Positions 29,530 to 38,958 of a DNA stretch of 38,992 nucleotides are shown piece after piece. The position numbers and the translations under genes were made by a program. The DNA comes from Gammaproteobacteria bacterium. Its GTDB lineage: Bacteria; Pseudomonadota; Gammaproteobacteria; Beggiatoales; Beggiatoaceae. The notes below the pieces were generated by a model. It ran no database searches. It saw only the letters and a program-made list of their open reading frames with translations, and was not told where the DNA came from. Location of the stretch: positions 1-38,992 of the forward strand of contig QNES01000018.1 in NCBI GenBank assembly GCA_003645255.1, in the 5' to 3' direction. Positions within the stretch are counted from its first letter, which is position 1. Each line of letters starts with the position of its first letter.

Positions 29530-31904
29530 TTAATCCCTAAAAATCTTGAGAAGCCAATAATCACTCTTTAAAGTTTCCAAAATGCTTAGGGCTTTTTGTA
29601 AGTCAATTTCTAAGTCATAGTTTTGAATATCAACTATCAGTTTATAAATCAGTTCAAAGGAAACTCTATCTTCTGGCTCCATATAAATAAATTTGCCATT
29701 GGGGGCATTATTGAGTTTTTCTATTTCGTTAATGCCCACTTTGCCTGTAATATCGGATTCTCTGACATCTCTAAATAGCCCAAAGCGTATCTCTTTGTAA
29801 GTTATGACTAATTGGTTAAAGTTTTTTAGTCTGGAAGTAAAGGTGGAGCCGCCCTGATGTAAAAAACCAACCACAAAAGATTGTTTTTGCGTTTTTATCA
29901 GCAAATGCGCTGGGAGCTTTTTTTTGCCAAGTCTCAAGTAATCCGTTTCTATATTTTTAACGGTTTTAAAGACTTCGGAAACGGTGATGACTTTGCCAAT
30001 ATCGTCTGAATCGCTGATAATGACTTTTTTTTGATAGGCATTTTCCAGTAGCACTTTCTGTTCTTCGAGATAGACTTTGATGCGATTTTCATCGTCATTC
30101 AATTCCTGATGAAGTGGCACCTTTTCTGGCTCGCTTGTTTGATAATGGCTTGTGGTTTGTGCCATTTTAGGCTCCTGAATACATAAGATTTCTTGTTTTA
30201 ACCACGCGACATCTTCTCTCAGCTTTTTGAGTTCTTGTCTGATTTCATCTTCAAAGCTTCTCATGCTTTTTGGCAAGGGAATGCCATCCACTTTATGTCT
30301 GTAGTAATGGGAAGCCCAATTTAAAACAGCCCTGATTGAGTTTTGATTTAAAATCACTTTTAACTCTTTTTGAGTAAAAAGGGCTTTTAGCTCAATATCT
30401 GACGCTTGCGCTTTTAACGCTAAAATCAATATCAACTGATCATCAGTTGGTTTGTTTAAATTTACCTCATATTGGGAAACCCTATCCACAATGGCATCAT
30501 TGAAGAAGTTTTTAAAATGTTGCCATCTATCTGGAAATAAATTGAGTATAATCAAACAGTTAGGCGCGTGAGTGAATATTTCTTTTATGGCTTCGCCAAA
30601 GTTTGAGAGTAATTGTTCGTGGTATTTTAGCCCTTCCAATTGATCAAAAATGATAATTAATGGTTCATCGACAATGGATAGTTTACTAAAGACACTGATG
30701 GCTTCTAGCGAAAAATCTTCTTGACTGATTTCATCCGCCCAGTTTTCTAATTTAATTTGTTCTAATTCACTTTGTTCTAATTGGTTGCCAGATAACCATT
30801 TTCTGACTAATTCTCGTTTTAGGGGAGTGGAATAACTACAAAATTTGATTAGCCCTTTAATGATGGCGATGGCATAGCCCCCAAATCCATAAGTTTTGCT
30901 CCACCATTCCAGGGTTAATTTTTCAATCCATTGCCAATTCTTTCTTTTTCGATCTGAGTTTTCATGCCCTAACAGGTTGTATATATTTAGTGGCTCTGGC
31001 GAGAGTGTGTCTAAAATTTTGGCTTGGTTTTGTGTGAGATGCTCCTTATTATTCAGAAAATCAATGGTTATTTTAGAGAAACTTCGGGCAAGTAAATATT
31101 CCAATTGAGAATAATGGCTTGACGGAATCATTTCCACAAAGGATTCCAAGATTCTGCTATAAATATGATATAAAACCGCGTTAGGATTATTCGGTTGTCT
31201 TATAAAGAGAAGGCGATGACTGTTGAGTAATTCTTTTGCCAGTCTCATCATCAAATGGGTTTTGCCGCTGCCCGCTTCACCGATGACAACAGCACCTTTA
31301 CTTTGATTGTTTGGATCATGCTTTATTTCCACGAGAATAGATTTCAAAATTTTAAATTCATCTTGATAAATGCTTTTTAAATCAACATGATCCTGAAAAG
31401 GGGTATCAACCCGACTGGTTCCAAATGGATTAGGTGGCAACATGATTTGCAACATTAATTTGATATAAAGTTGATAAGTGAACAGGGCATCATATCTAGC
31501 ACTATGCGCAAAGTTTTGATTAAACAGTTTTTCGTCAACTTTTAGATTAAGAAATTGACTCAAATATTCTAATGAATAACTTTTAACACTTTTAAAATGG
31601 TTTTTTGAAAGCTCAAAGGTGCAACCAAATTCTAAATTTTGCCATTTGATATTCACTTTTTTAAAGCTGTTTTTCAATACCCCAATGTCGTGTTCAGCAT
31701 AATGGCAAATAATTAATTTATCATTCGCTTGGTTTAAAAAATCCCCAATAATGTCTCTGAGACTTTTAGCGTTGACTTTGGGTCCCTCAGCATTTAATTC
31801 GTCTTTAACAAAGGCTTCATAGATGATATTGCCTGGCTATCAATGATAGCGATTTCAGTTAATTCATCTTTGCCTTCGGTGTCTATAATTATAAAGTCTT
31901 TCAT
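29530..31904 (-). pseudogene. DEDDh exonuclease fused to a P-loop ATPase, interrupted by one frameshift
   Basis: The intact-looking part (29530-31677 and its upstream codons) continues a frame that starts at ATG 31904. One base is missing near 31831-31833 (CAGGC where CAGGGC would restore the frame), leaving a 37-codon 5' fragment. Restored, the protein has 791 residues: a DnaQ-like exonuclease with motif I DTE (8-10), motif II HYAEHD (D73) and motif III HSARYD (Hx4D, about 134-139); a P-loop NTPase with Walker A GEAGSGKTH (about 209-217) and Walker B LIIIFDQLEGL (about 416-426), STAND- or ORC/Cdc6-like; a coiled coil (about 550-576); and a C-terminal domain of about 200 residues that I do not recognise. 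The frameshift may be real or a sequencing error. The combination suggests nucleic-acid defence or repair. Confidence 0.75.
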
Positions 31905-31954
31905 TTGAGAATCATAAGCTAACAGAACATGACGACGCGTTCCCAGCGGGTTTG

Positions 31955-32244
31955 TTAAACAAGCTGCTGAGTGTATATGTCTTCTTCTTGCGTGGAACGA
32001 CTAAAAGAGGAGTTGCTAACAACTGTTTTTGTCCATTTAAGATCGTAAAACGCCTTACCGTCTTTCAATGTATAAATCTCTTCCTCTGATTTGTTTAAGG
32101 AATCAAAGGCAGGATTCCTGTTCGGCTTTTTCTAAAAGGGCTTCTACTGCTTCAAATCGTTGTAAATCAACATAAGTGATGATAGCAGCTGCGGCTTTTC
32201 CTTCTTGCTCAATAATGATTCGTTCTCCCATCAAGGTTCGATTA
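31955..32244 (-). pseudogene. Phd/YefM-type antitoxin gene, 5' part replaced by a repeat
   Basis: Family sequence begins at NRTLMGERIIIEQEGKAA (from base 32244 downwards), continuing AAIITYVDLQRFEAVEALLEKAEQE, which completes the antitoxin half missing at 29207-29365. The first 28 residues of the open frame (start 32327) are encoded by TAGGGTGGGC and related repeats, so the true start is lost. After EQES the frame stops at 32103; a one-base shift reopens it as AFDSLNKSEEEIYTLKDGKAFYDLKW to a stop at 31955, so there is probably also a frameshift. The exonuclease-ATPase gene follows 50 bp downstream on the same strand. Confidence 0.6.
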
Positions 32245-32245
32245 G

Positions 32246-32270
32246 GGTGGGCAACGTGTTTTAGCCCACC
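32246..32270. repeat. TAGGGTGGGC-family repeat that truncates the second antitoxin copy
   Basis: GGTGGGC (32246-32252) and GCCCACC (32264-32270) form the stem. The antitoxin homology ends one base away, at 32244. A further CACACCCTAC/TACCCACCCTACG stretch lies at 32322-32352. Confidence 0.8.
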
Positions 32271-32370
32271 AATATGATATTGATGATTAATTTCAATGCC
32301 GATGCACACAAAAACACGTTTGCACACCCTACATGGCTTCTACCCACCCTACGTCGTTTTTTGATAGAAA

Positions 32371-35300
32371 TCACCCAATATCGTGTTTTTCAAGTTTAAG
32401 AAACGCTTCTATAGATTGGGCATCCTTAGGGCGTGAGAAGAAATAGCCTTGTAAATTGTGACAGTGTGCTGCTTTTAATGTATTTATTTGTAAGTTGTTT
32501 TCGACACCTTCGGCTACAATTTTTAAATCAAATGCTTTTCCTAATGCAATAATGGCGTTGACAATTTGTGCTGATTGCTCTGAATCATCAATTTTCTGGA
32601 TAAAGCTTTTGTCAATTTTCAGGGCATCTATCGGAAATTGTTGTAAGTAGCCTAAAGAGGAGTAACCCGTTCCAAAATCATCAATGTATAACAGCACGTT
32701 CAAACTTTTTAAGTCGTTGAGTATCGTTAGTGCTGTTTGAGGGTTTTGCATCATAGCACTTTCTGTTATTTCGACACGGCAAGTTGGGCCATCAATACAG
32801 GTTTTGGTAATAATATCATTAATATGACGAACTAAATGAGGTTGCTTTAGTTGAACCGGTGATACGTTGATGTTCATGCCGAGTTTGGCGTGGTGTGTAA
32901 ATTGGGTTTGCCAACTGCGTAGTTGAATACAGGCTGTTTCAAATACCCATAAACCTAAATCTTTGATTAAACCGGTTTCTTCTGCCAAGGGAATAAATAA
33001 ATCTGGGGGAATTAATCCCTGTTCAGGATGTTGCCAACGCACTAATGCTTCTAAGCCCACCGTTTTGAATGTTTCTACTGATATAATGGGCTGATAATAT
33101 AGACAAAATTCTTCCCGTTCTAAGGCTTTACGTAGATCCCTTTCCATCCTGAGCATATTGATGACATGGGTGTGCATACCAGGCTGAAAAATCACCGATT
33201 TATTGCCGCCTTGTTTTTTAGCTTCGTACATGGCAGTATCGGCATCACGTAGGAGTTCATCGGCGTTGTTATATTGAGGCTCGCTAAGGGCAATGCCAAT
33301 ACTGGCTGTGGTATTAAATATTTCGTTTTTTAATTGATAGGCTTGACTTAAATGTTTTTGAATGCTATCAACGCGCTGTTCAAGATTCGTTAAATCAGAG
33401 ATTTTTTCTAATATGATGGCAAATTCATCGCCACCAAATCGGGCGACTAGATCGTTTTCACTGACGATATGGTTTAAACGTTTGGCAACTTTGGTGAGTA
33501 ATTGATCGCCTACAAAGTGCCCCAGGCTGTCATTGACAATTTTAAAGCGATCTAAATCGACAAATAGCACTGCAAAGGGGATTGGGAATTGGGTTACTTC
33601 GTTTTTGCCTGGTTCATTGGGTATTTTTTCGAGGGCTGCGGTTAAGTGGGTGGTGAAAGCCTTGCGATTAAATAGTTGGGTGAGTTGATCATGGGTGGCA
33701 TCATAACGCAGTTTTTCTTCTGCTTCTAATCTGGCTTGTTTAAGTTGCAAGAGGTTAAGATGGGTTCTTATACGCGCGAGCAATTCATATTTTGAAACAG
33801 GTTTAGTCAAATAATCATTTGCACCGCTTTCTAAACCGGTGACTAAGTCGGTTACTTGATTTTTTGCGGTGAGTAAAATAATAGGTAATTCATCGGGAGT
33901 TTTGGTTTCACGGATTTTTTGGGTGACTTCATAGCCGGTGAGATGGGGCATCATCACGTCAAGTAGAATTAAATCCGGTTGGTAGCCCTGTTCAAGAAAT
34001 TCTAAGGTTTCTAAGCCGGAAGCTGCCTGATTGAGATAATAGTTTTTTTCTAATGACAATTGATTGAGGAGTACTTGCCGATTAACCAGATCATCATCAA
34101 CAATCAAAATGTTAAATTGACCTTCCAATTTTGAAGAGACCTGTTTTGAAGAGATTAGCTCATCTCTTTTCTCAATCTTATCAATCTTGGCTTGTACATC
34201 GCTTTCTGTGAGTTCATAATTCAATTCAACAGTATTGGTTTCTAAAAAGGGCGATTGGTGAGAAACAGATAATTGAGATGAGGGCTTTGTTACTTTATCT
34301 TCAGAAATCGGTAGCGTAAAGCTAAAGTCTGAACCCACTCCCACTTGCGATTGAACGTTCATTTGACCATCATGCAAATTGACTAATTGTTGGGTGACGG
34401 CTAATCCTAATCCAGTCCCGCCGTAAATTCTAGCCGTTGAACCATCAGCCTGTTCAAAAGCTTCAAAAATGCGGTTCAGTTTTTTTGCTGGAATACCGAT
34501 GCCTGTATCAGATACCGTAATCGCTAATTGGGCATTTGGCATTAGGGATGAGTCACTCATCTGCTTTTCATGAAGTTGATTATTCATGATGACTTCAGTT
34601 GAAACTGTAATTGTGCCGCTATCCGTAAATTTAATGGCGTTGCCTACTAAATTATATAAAATCTGTTGAATCCGATTTTCATCAGCATTGATGGGGGGTA
34701 GATTAGAATCAATTGCATTAATCAATTCCACCTTTTTGTGACCAATCAGTGGTTGGCTTAACGCTAACACCACTTCAGCAATGGTACGAATATCTACTGC
34801 TTTCAGTTGCAAATCAAAATCTTTCTTTTTCAATTTAGAAAAATCTAGAATATCATTAACCAGGTTAAGAAGGCGGCGACCACTAGATACAATCATTCCC
34901 AAATTAGTGTGAGTCGCTTTGCCTAAAATACCGGTGGCACCGTCAATTAGAGATTCGGCTATACCAATAATACCATTCAGCGGAGTACGTAATTCATGGG
35001 AAGTATTTGCTAAAAATTCATCTTTTAACCTGTCGGCTTCTTTTAATTTGGCAGCCATTGCTTTTTCATACTCTAATTCTTGCTGCTTTTCTCGTAATTT
35101 TTGCTTTTGGAGCCAAATATAATAAATAATAATCACTAAAATAATTAGGATATATAAGGTATAAGCCCACCAGGTTTTCCAAGGTGGTGGCAAAATGGTT
35201 ATTTTGATAGCAGCACCTTGCTCATTCCAAACATTATCATTATTACTACCCCGAACGCGGAAAGTGTAATGACCAGGGGGAACGTTAGTATAATAAGCAT

Positions 35301-37587
35301 GGTGGCGACTATCTATCTCATTCCAATGGCTATCAAGCCCTTCTAATTGATAGGCATATTGATTTTTTGAAGATTGTATAAAATTTAATGCCGCAAATTC
35401 AAAAGAAAAAAATGATTGTTTGTAAGACAGTGTTATTTTGTCTGTTTCGCTAATGTGTTGTTGCAAGGGCGAATTTTTTCCGAATGGTACGGATTTCGTG
35501 AAAATTTTAAAATCCGTTACGACAATAGGGGGAATATAGGGATTATCTTTAACTTGCGCCGGGTAAAAGGCATTAAAGCCATTGATACCACCAAAAAATA
35601 GCTCGCCACGCGGGTTTTTATGAGCTGCTGTATTAAATTCATTGTTTTGTAAGCCATCTAAAACATCGTAATTTCTAAATTGTTCCGTTTTTGGATTAAA
35701 TTTAGAAATGCCCTTGTTTGAAGATAGCCAAAGGTAGCCCTGATTATCGGCTAAAATCCCATAAATCATATCATTTGCTAAACCATCTTTTTCACGGTAA
35801 GCGTGAAAATGCCCTGTTTCCCGATCAAATTTATTGAGTCCGCCACCCAGGGTGCCAATCCATAACGTTCCAGTTTTGTCTTCGTAAATGCTGGCAATCT
35901 CGTTGTAGCTCAAACTGGTGGGGTCATTTTTATGGTGTTGATAACGGATAAAAGTATTTTGCTGGCGATCAAAGCGGTTTAAGCCACCGCCATAAGTTCC
36001 AATCCACAATATCCCCTTTGTGTCTTCGTAAATAAAAGCAACCGTATTATGACTTAAACTATTAGGATTCTGAGGATCATGAATATGATGGATAAATTGG
36101 TTCGTTTGACGGTTAAATTGGTCAAATCCTTTTCGTGTACCAAACCACAGTGTTTGGGTGCTATCTTCATAAATGGATAAGACATAATTACTATTCAGAC
36201 TATTAGGTTTATCCGCATGATGCTGATAGGAAATAAACTTATTTTTAGTACGGTTAAATTGATTTAAACCGCCACCATAAGTAGCAATCCACAAAACGCC
36301 TTGGCTATCTTCATAAATAGATGAGACATCATTATGCGCTAAACTATTAGGATTTTGCAGATCATGCTGGTAATGGGTGACATTTTGCCGCTTAGAATCA
36401 AAGCGATTTAAACCACTGCCTTGTGTACCTACCCACAATATACCTTGTCGATCTTCGTGGATTGATAATATATAATTATTACTCAAAGTATTCACATTAT
36501 GCGAATCGTGAAAATAATGGGCAAACTTTTCTGGCTGCGGGTTAAAGTAGTTCACCCCTCCACCTCCTGTGCCAATCCACATTGTACCCGCGCGATCTTG
36601 ATAAAGTGATAAAACAGCATTGTCGCCTAAACTGCTCGGATTTTGCGGATCGTGCTGGTAATGCACAAAACTATTTGTTTGGCGATCAAATAAATTAAGC
36701 CCCCCTCCATCAGTCGCTATCCATAGATGACCCAGGTTATCTTCCAAAATCGCCCAGACGGCACGGTGACTTAGGCTATCCTGATTTTTGGGTTCGTGAA
36801 AGTAATGGATAAAGGTTTTAAGCTGCCGATCAAATTGATGAAGCCCCTTACTCGTTCCAATCCATAAGGTGCCGTTCCCATCTTCGTAAATAGAAGTAAT
36901 GACATTACTTAAACTATCAATATCTACTGCATTGGGCAAATAATGCTTAAATTTATTTTTCAGGTGATCAAACTGATTTAAGCCACCCCCATCAGTCCCA
37001 ATCCATAAGATACCCTTTTTATCCTGGTAAATAGGCCAAACTGACTGATGACTTAGGCTATCCTGATTTTTGGGATCGTGCTGAAATGACACAAACTGAT
37101 TTTTCTGACGATCAAACTGATTAAGCCCCCCGCCATTGGTACCCACCCACAGCATACCAGCCTTATCTTCATAAATTGACCAGACGGTATTATGACTAAT
37201 ACTATTGGGATTTTCCGGCTCTTGAAAGTAATGGATAAACTGATCCTGTTGCCGATCAAACTGATTGAGTCCGTTATTGGTACCAATCCACAATGTTCCG
37301 GTCTTATCTTCATAAAGGGAAAATACTTCATTATGACTCAAACTATTAGCATTTTGCGGATCATGGCGATAAATCGTAAACTGATAACCGTCATATTTAT
37401 TTAGCCCATCTTGCGTACCAAACCACATAAAGCCTTTGCTATCTTGTAAGATAGTATAGACAGTGCTTTGCGATAAGCCATCCTCAAGTGAGAGATGCTG
37501 AAATTTTAATTGGGGCTTTTGAGCTAATACTGTGGAACTCAGTATCATTAATATTGTTAAGATGGTTTTTAAAAAATGTGTGTTCAT
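32371..37587 (-). CDS. Hybrid sensor: propeller repeats, histidine kinase, receiver, GGDEF and EAL
   Basis: The start is placed at MNTHFLKTILTILMILSSTVLAQ, a clean signal peptide, giving 1738 residues; 29 codons further upstream are open but unlikely. In order: about 13 Reg_prop repeats of about 47 residues with LW(I/V/F)GT...GLNQFD (about 25-700), probably two seven-bladed periplasmic propellers; a Y_Y_Y domain (about 735-800); one TM helix (about 804-824); HisKA with H864 in SHELRTPLN; HATPase_c (about 965-1080); a receiver domain with D1210 in LLDVMMP; GGDEF (intact GGDEF, 1385-1389); and EAL (E1513 in GLEALVRW, then DDFGTGYSS and VAEGVE). Both cyclic-di-GMP domains look catalytic; the usual RxxD inhibitory site before GGDEF is absent (SEND). 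It would join an external, perhaps glycan-like, signal to cyclic-di-GMP turnover. Confidence 0.93.
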   Translation of the reverse strand: MNTHFLKTILTILMILSSTVLAQKPQLKFQHLSLEDGLSQSTVYTILQDSKGFMWFGTQDGLNKYDGYQFTIYRHDPQNANSLSHNEVFSLYEDKTGTLWIGTNNGLNQFDRQQDQFIHYFQEPENPNSISHNTVWSIYEDKAGMLWVGTNGGGLNQFDRQKNQFVSFQHDPKNQDSLSHQSVWPIYQDKKGILWIGTDGGGLNQFDHLKNKFKHYLPNAVDIDSLSNVITSIYEDGNGTLWIGTSKGLHQFDRQLKTFIHYFHEPKNQDSLSHRAVWAILEDNLGHLWIATDGGGLNLFDRQTNSFVHYQHDPQNPSSLGDNAVLSLYQDRAGTMWIGTGGGGVNYFNPQPEKFAHYFHDSHNVNTLSNNYILSIHEDRQGILWVGTQGSGLNRFDSKRQNVTHYQHDLQNPNSLAHNDVSSIYEDSQGVLWIATYGGGLNQFNRTKNKFISYQHHADKPNSLNSNYVLSIYEDSTQTLWFGTRKGFDQFNRQTNQFIHHIHDPQNPNSLSHNTVAFIYEDTKGILWIGTYGGGLNRFDRQQNTFIRYQHHKNDPTSLSYNEIASIYEDKTGTLWIGTLGGGLNKFDRETGHFHAYREKDGLANDMIYGILADNQGYLWLSSNKGISKFNPKTEQFRNYDVLDGLQNNEFNTAAHKNPRGELFFGGINGFNAFYPAQVKDNPYIPPIVVTDFKIFTKSVPFGKNSPLQQHISETDKITLSYKQSFFSFEFAALNFIQSSKNQYAYQLEGLDSHWNEIDSRHHAYYTNVPPGHYTFRVRGSNNDNVWNEQGAAIKITILPPPWKTWWAYTLYILIILVIIIYYIWLQKQKLREKQQELEYEKAMAAKLKEADRLKDEFLANTSHELRTPLNGIIGIAESLIDGATGILGKATHTNLGMIVSSGRRLLNLVNDILDFSKLKKKDFDLQLKAVDIRTIAEVVLALSQPLIGHKKVELINAIDSNLPPINADENRIQQILYNLVGNAIKFTDSGTITVSTEVIMNNQLHEKQMSDSSLMPNAQLAITVSDTGIGIPAKKLNRIFEAFEQADGSTARIYGGTGLGLAVTQQLVNLHDGQMNVQSQVGVGSDFSFTLPISEDKVTKPSSQLSVSHQSPFLETNTVELNYELTESDVQAKIDKIEKRDELISSKQVSSKLEGQFNILIVDDDLVNRQVLLNQLSLEKNYYLNQAASGLETLEFLEQGYQPDLILLDVMMPHLTGYEVTQKIRETKTPDELPIILLTAKNQVTDLVTGLESGANDYLTKPVSKYELLARIRTHLNLLQLKQARLEAEEKLRYDATHDQLTQLFNRKAFTTHLTAALEKIPNEPGKNEVTQFPIPFAVLFVDLDRFKIVNDSLGHFVGDQLLTKVAKRLNHIVSENDLVARFGGDEFAIILEKISDLTNLEQRVDSIQKHLSQAYQLKNEIFNTTASIGIALSEPQYNNADELLRDADTAMYEAKKQGGNKSVIFQPGMHTHVINMLRMERDLRKALEREEFCLYYQPIISVETFKTVGLEALVRWQHPEQGLIPPDLFIPLAEETGLIKDLGLWVFETACIQLRSWQTQFTHHAKLGMNINVSPVQLKQPHLVRHINDIITKTCIDGPTCRVEITESAMMQNPQTALTILNDLKSLNVLLYIDDFGTGYSSLGYLQQFPIDALKIDKSFIQKIDDSEQSAQIVNAIIALGKAFDLKIVAEGVENNLQINTLKAAHCHNLQGYFFSRPKDAQSIEAFLKLEKHDIG

Positions 37588-37652
37588 GATGATAATATTT
37601 AAAAAATAAAAATTGATGCCACGCGGGCTGGTTTTCGGATTATTATAAAGGC

Positions 37653-37716
37653 TCTTGCAAAACTCGCTTGCCACTTAAATTTCTGAAACCTCGAATAGAT
37701 TTATAATTTTGCAAGA
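37653..37716. repeat. Inverted repeat upstream of the hybrid sensor gene
   Basis: TCTTGCAAAA (37653-37662) is repeated exactly inverted at 37707-37716, in the divergent promoter region. Confidence 0.55.
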
Positions 37717-37754
37717 AACTCTATAAAATAATATTGTACATTAACAATCTCGTC

Positions 37755-37831
37755 GCTAAAGCTTTTTCAGTATTTAAAGTCGGTTAAAACCGACTATACC
37801 CATTGCCGAGTATCCTTAAGGATACTTTAGC
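37755..37831. repeat. Nested palindromes in the leader of the 331-residue protein gene
   Basis: Outer arms GCTAAAG (37755-37761) and CTTTAGC (37825-37831) enclose a tight hairpin AGTCGGTT/AACCGACT (37778-37795) and a perfect 16-bp palindrome GTATCCTTAAGGATAC (37810-37825). It ends 16 bp before the ATG and could affect translation or transcription of that gene. Confidence 0.65.
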
Positions 37832-37847
37832 TAAAAAAAGTTGAAAA

Positions 37848-38843
37848 ATGTATCCTAAAAAATTAAATCTTAATTACTTACACAAAACTACCATTTTTGG
37901 TAAGCATTGGATTAAAATACATGATCCTAAAAGAAATATCATTACCCCCTGGCGTATTGGTTCATTTCTTTTCCTGATTTTTATCGTATTATATTCGGTG
38001 CATCAGTACTCTTCTGAATATACTAAAGCATCTGCACCAAGCACTGAAATCAGATCATCGCCTCCAATGATAAACCAAACCCTGATTTCTCCCCAATTGG
38101 AACCTAGTTTGGATAAACACCTTCCAGTTATACCTAAGTTAGAAACTATTTCAAATAACAACATACCTCATAAAACGGTCCAAAAGGCAATACCATTAGA
38201 ACAAATACCCCATCACCCGGCGCCAAAACCTGTCACAATAGATGATCAAATTGTCGCATTATTACAACAATGTGAAATTCATTTTAAAGCTAATCGTCTC
38301 ACAACTGGAAAGGGAGGTACGGCTTATGATTGTTATAACCAGGTTTTGCTCCTACAATCCAATAATGCTGAAGCTAAACAAGGCAAGATAAAAATTGAAG
38401 CACGCTACCAACAATGGGTAGAACAGGCACTGAAAAAAGGCAAACTATCAGGCGCACGTAAATACATTAAACGCTTAGCTAAAATCAATCCCAATTTACC
38501 GATATTAGCAAAATTACGGCAAAAAACAAAAAAGCGGCAACAGCAGCAACAACGGCAACGCACTAAAACTATTCAGAAATCATTACCTTCAAAAACTATT
38601 CAGAAATCATTACCTTCAAAACGGCGAAGCACCGTAACAATTCCACGAGCTTCACCTTCAAAGCCTCCGCAATCTGCAAAGGCAAAAAAACGCTCATCGT
38701 CATCCAAGCAACGTACTGCGATTCCAAAAAAACATAAACGATCTCTCCCCTCACGGTGTATTAATATACTCTCCCAGGAATCTTTAGGAATAAGACCATT
38801 AACATCTGAGCAAAAAACATTTAAACGAAAAAATTGCAATTAG
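37848..38843 (+). CDS. Hypothetical TM-anchored basic protein with TPR-like helical region
   Basis: A 331-residue protein. A cytoplasmic N-terminus is followed by one membrane helix (about 45-63, GSFLFLIFIVLYSVHQYSS), a Pro-rich linker, a helical region (about 125-222) containing QIVALLQQCEIHFKANRLTTGKGG, TAYDCYNQVLLLQSNNAEA and WVEQALKKGKLSGARKYIKRLAKINP, then a very basic Lys/Arg/Ser-rich tail with a duplicated TIQKSLPSK unit (27-bp direct repeat at about 38566-38619), and a C-terminal motif CINILSQESLGIRPLTSEQ...NC. The helical region resembles TPR-like segments found in formylglycine-type and serine/threonine-kinase-linked proteins of large sulfur bacteria. Function is unknown. It is divergent from the hybrid sensor gene. 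Confidence 0.75.
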   Translation: MYPKKLNLNYLHKTTIFGKHWIKIHDPKRNIITPWRIGSFLFLIFIVLYSVHQYSSEYTKASAPSTEIRSSPPMINQTLISPQLEPSLDKHLPVIPKLETISNNNIPHKTVQKAIPLEQIPHHPAPKPVTIDDQIVALLQQCEIHFKANRLTTGKGGTAYDCYNQVLLLQSNNAEAKQGKIKIEARYQQWVEQALKKGKLSGARKYIKRLAKINPNLPILAKLRQKTKKRQQQQQRQRTKTIQKSLPSKTIQKSLPSKRRSTVTIPRASPSKPPQSAKAKKRSSSSKQRTAIPKKHKRSLPSRCINILSQESLGIRPLTSEQKTFKRKNCN

Positions 38844-38925
38844 TAGGCTGCACACCCTTGTGGTTGCCCTTTCAAAGTTGATTTTCATAAATTTATCCTT
38901 ATTTCTTATATTAAACACGAATACT

Positions 38926-38958
38926 AAACCTGCCAGGTTTAAAAAACCTGGCAGGTTT
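38926..38958. repeat. Perfect 15-bp hairpin AAACCTGCCAGGTTT/AAACCTGGCAGGTTT
   Basis: The arms 38926-38940 and 38944-38958 pair exactly around three A residues. It lies 83 bp after the 331-residue protein gene and resembles dispersed CCTGCCAGG repeats found in many filamentous bacteria. A GTTGCCCTT-type repeat fragment is at 38858-38872. Confidence 0.75.

Noticed and set aside
32245-32327. First 28 codons of the open frame that ends in the antitoxin C-terminal half
   Set aside because: The sequence is repeat-derived (GGTGGGC and CACACCC units) and replaces the family N-terminus, so I treat it as part of a broken gene rather than a real leader.
37588-37674. 29-codon upstream extension of the hybrid sensor
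   Set aside because: It would bury the clean signal peptide that starts at 37587.
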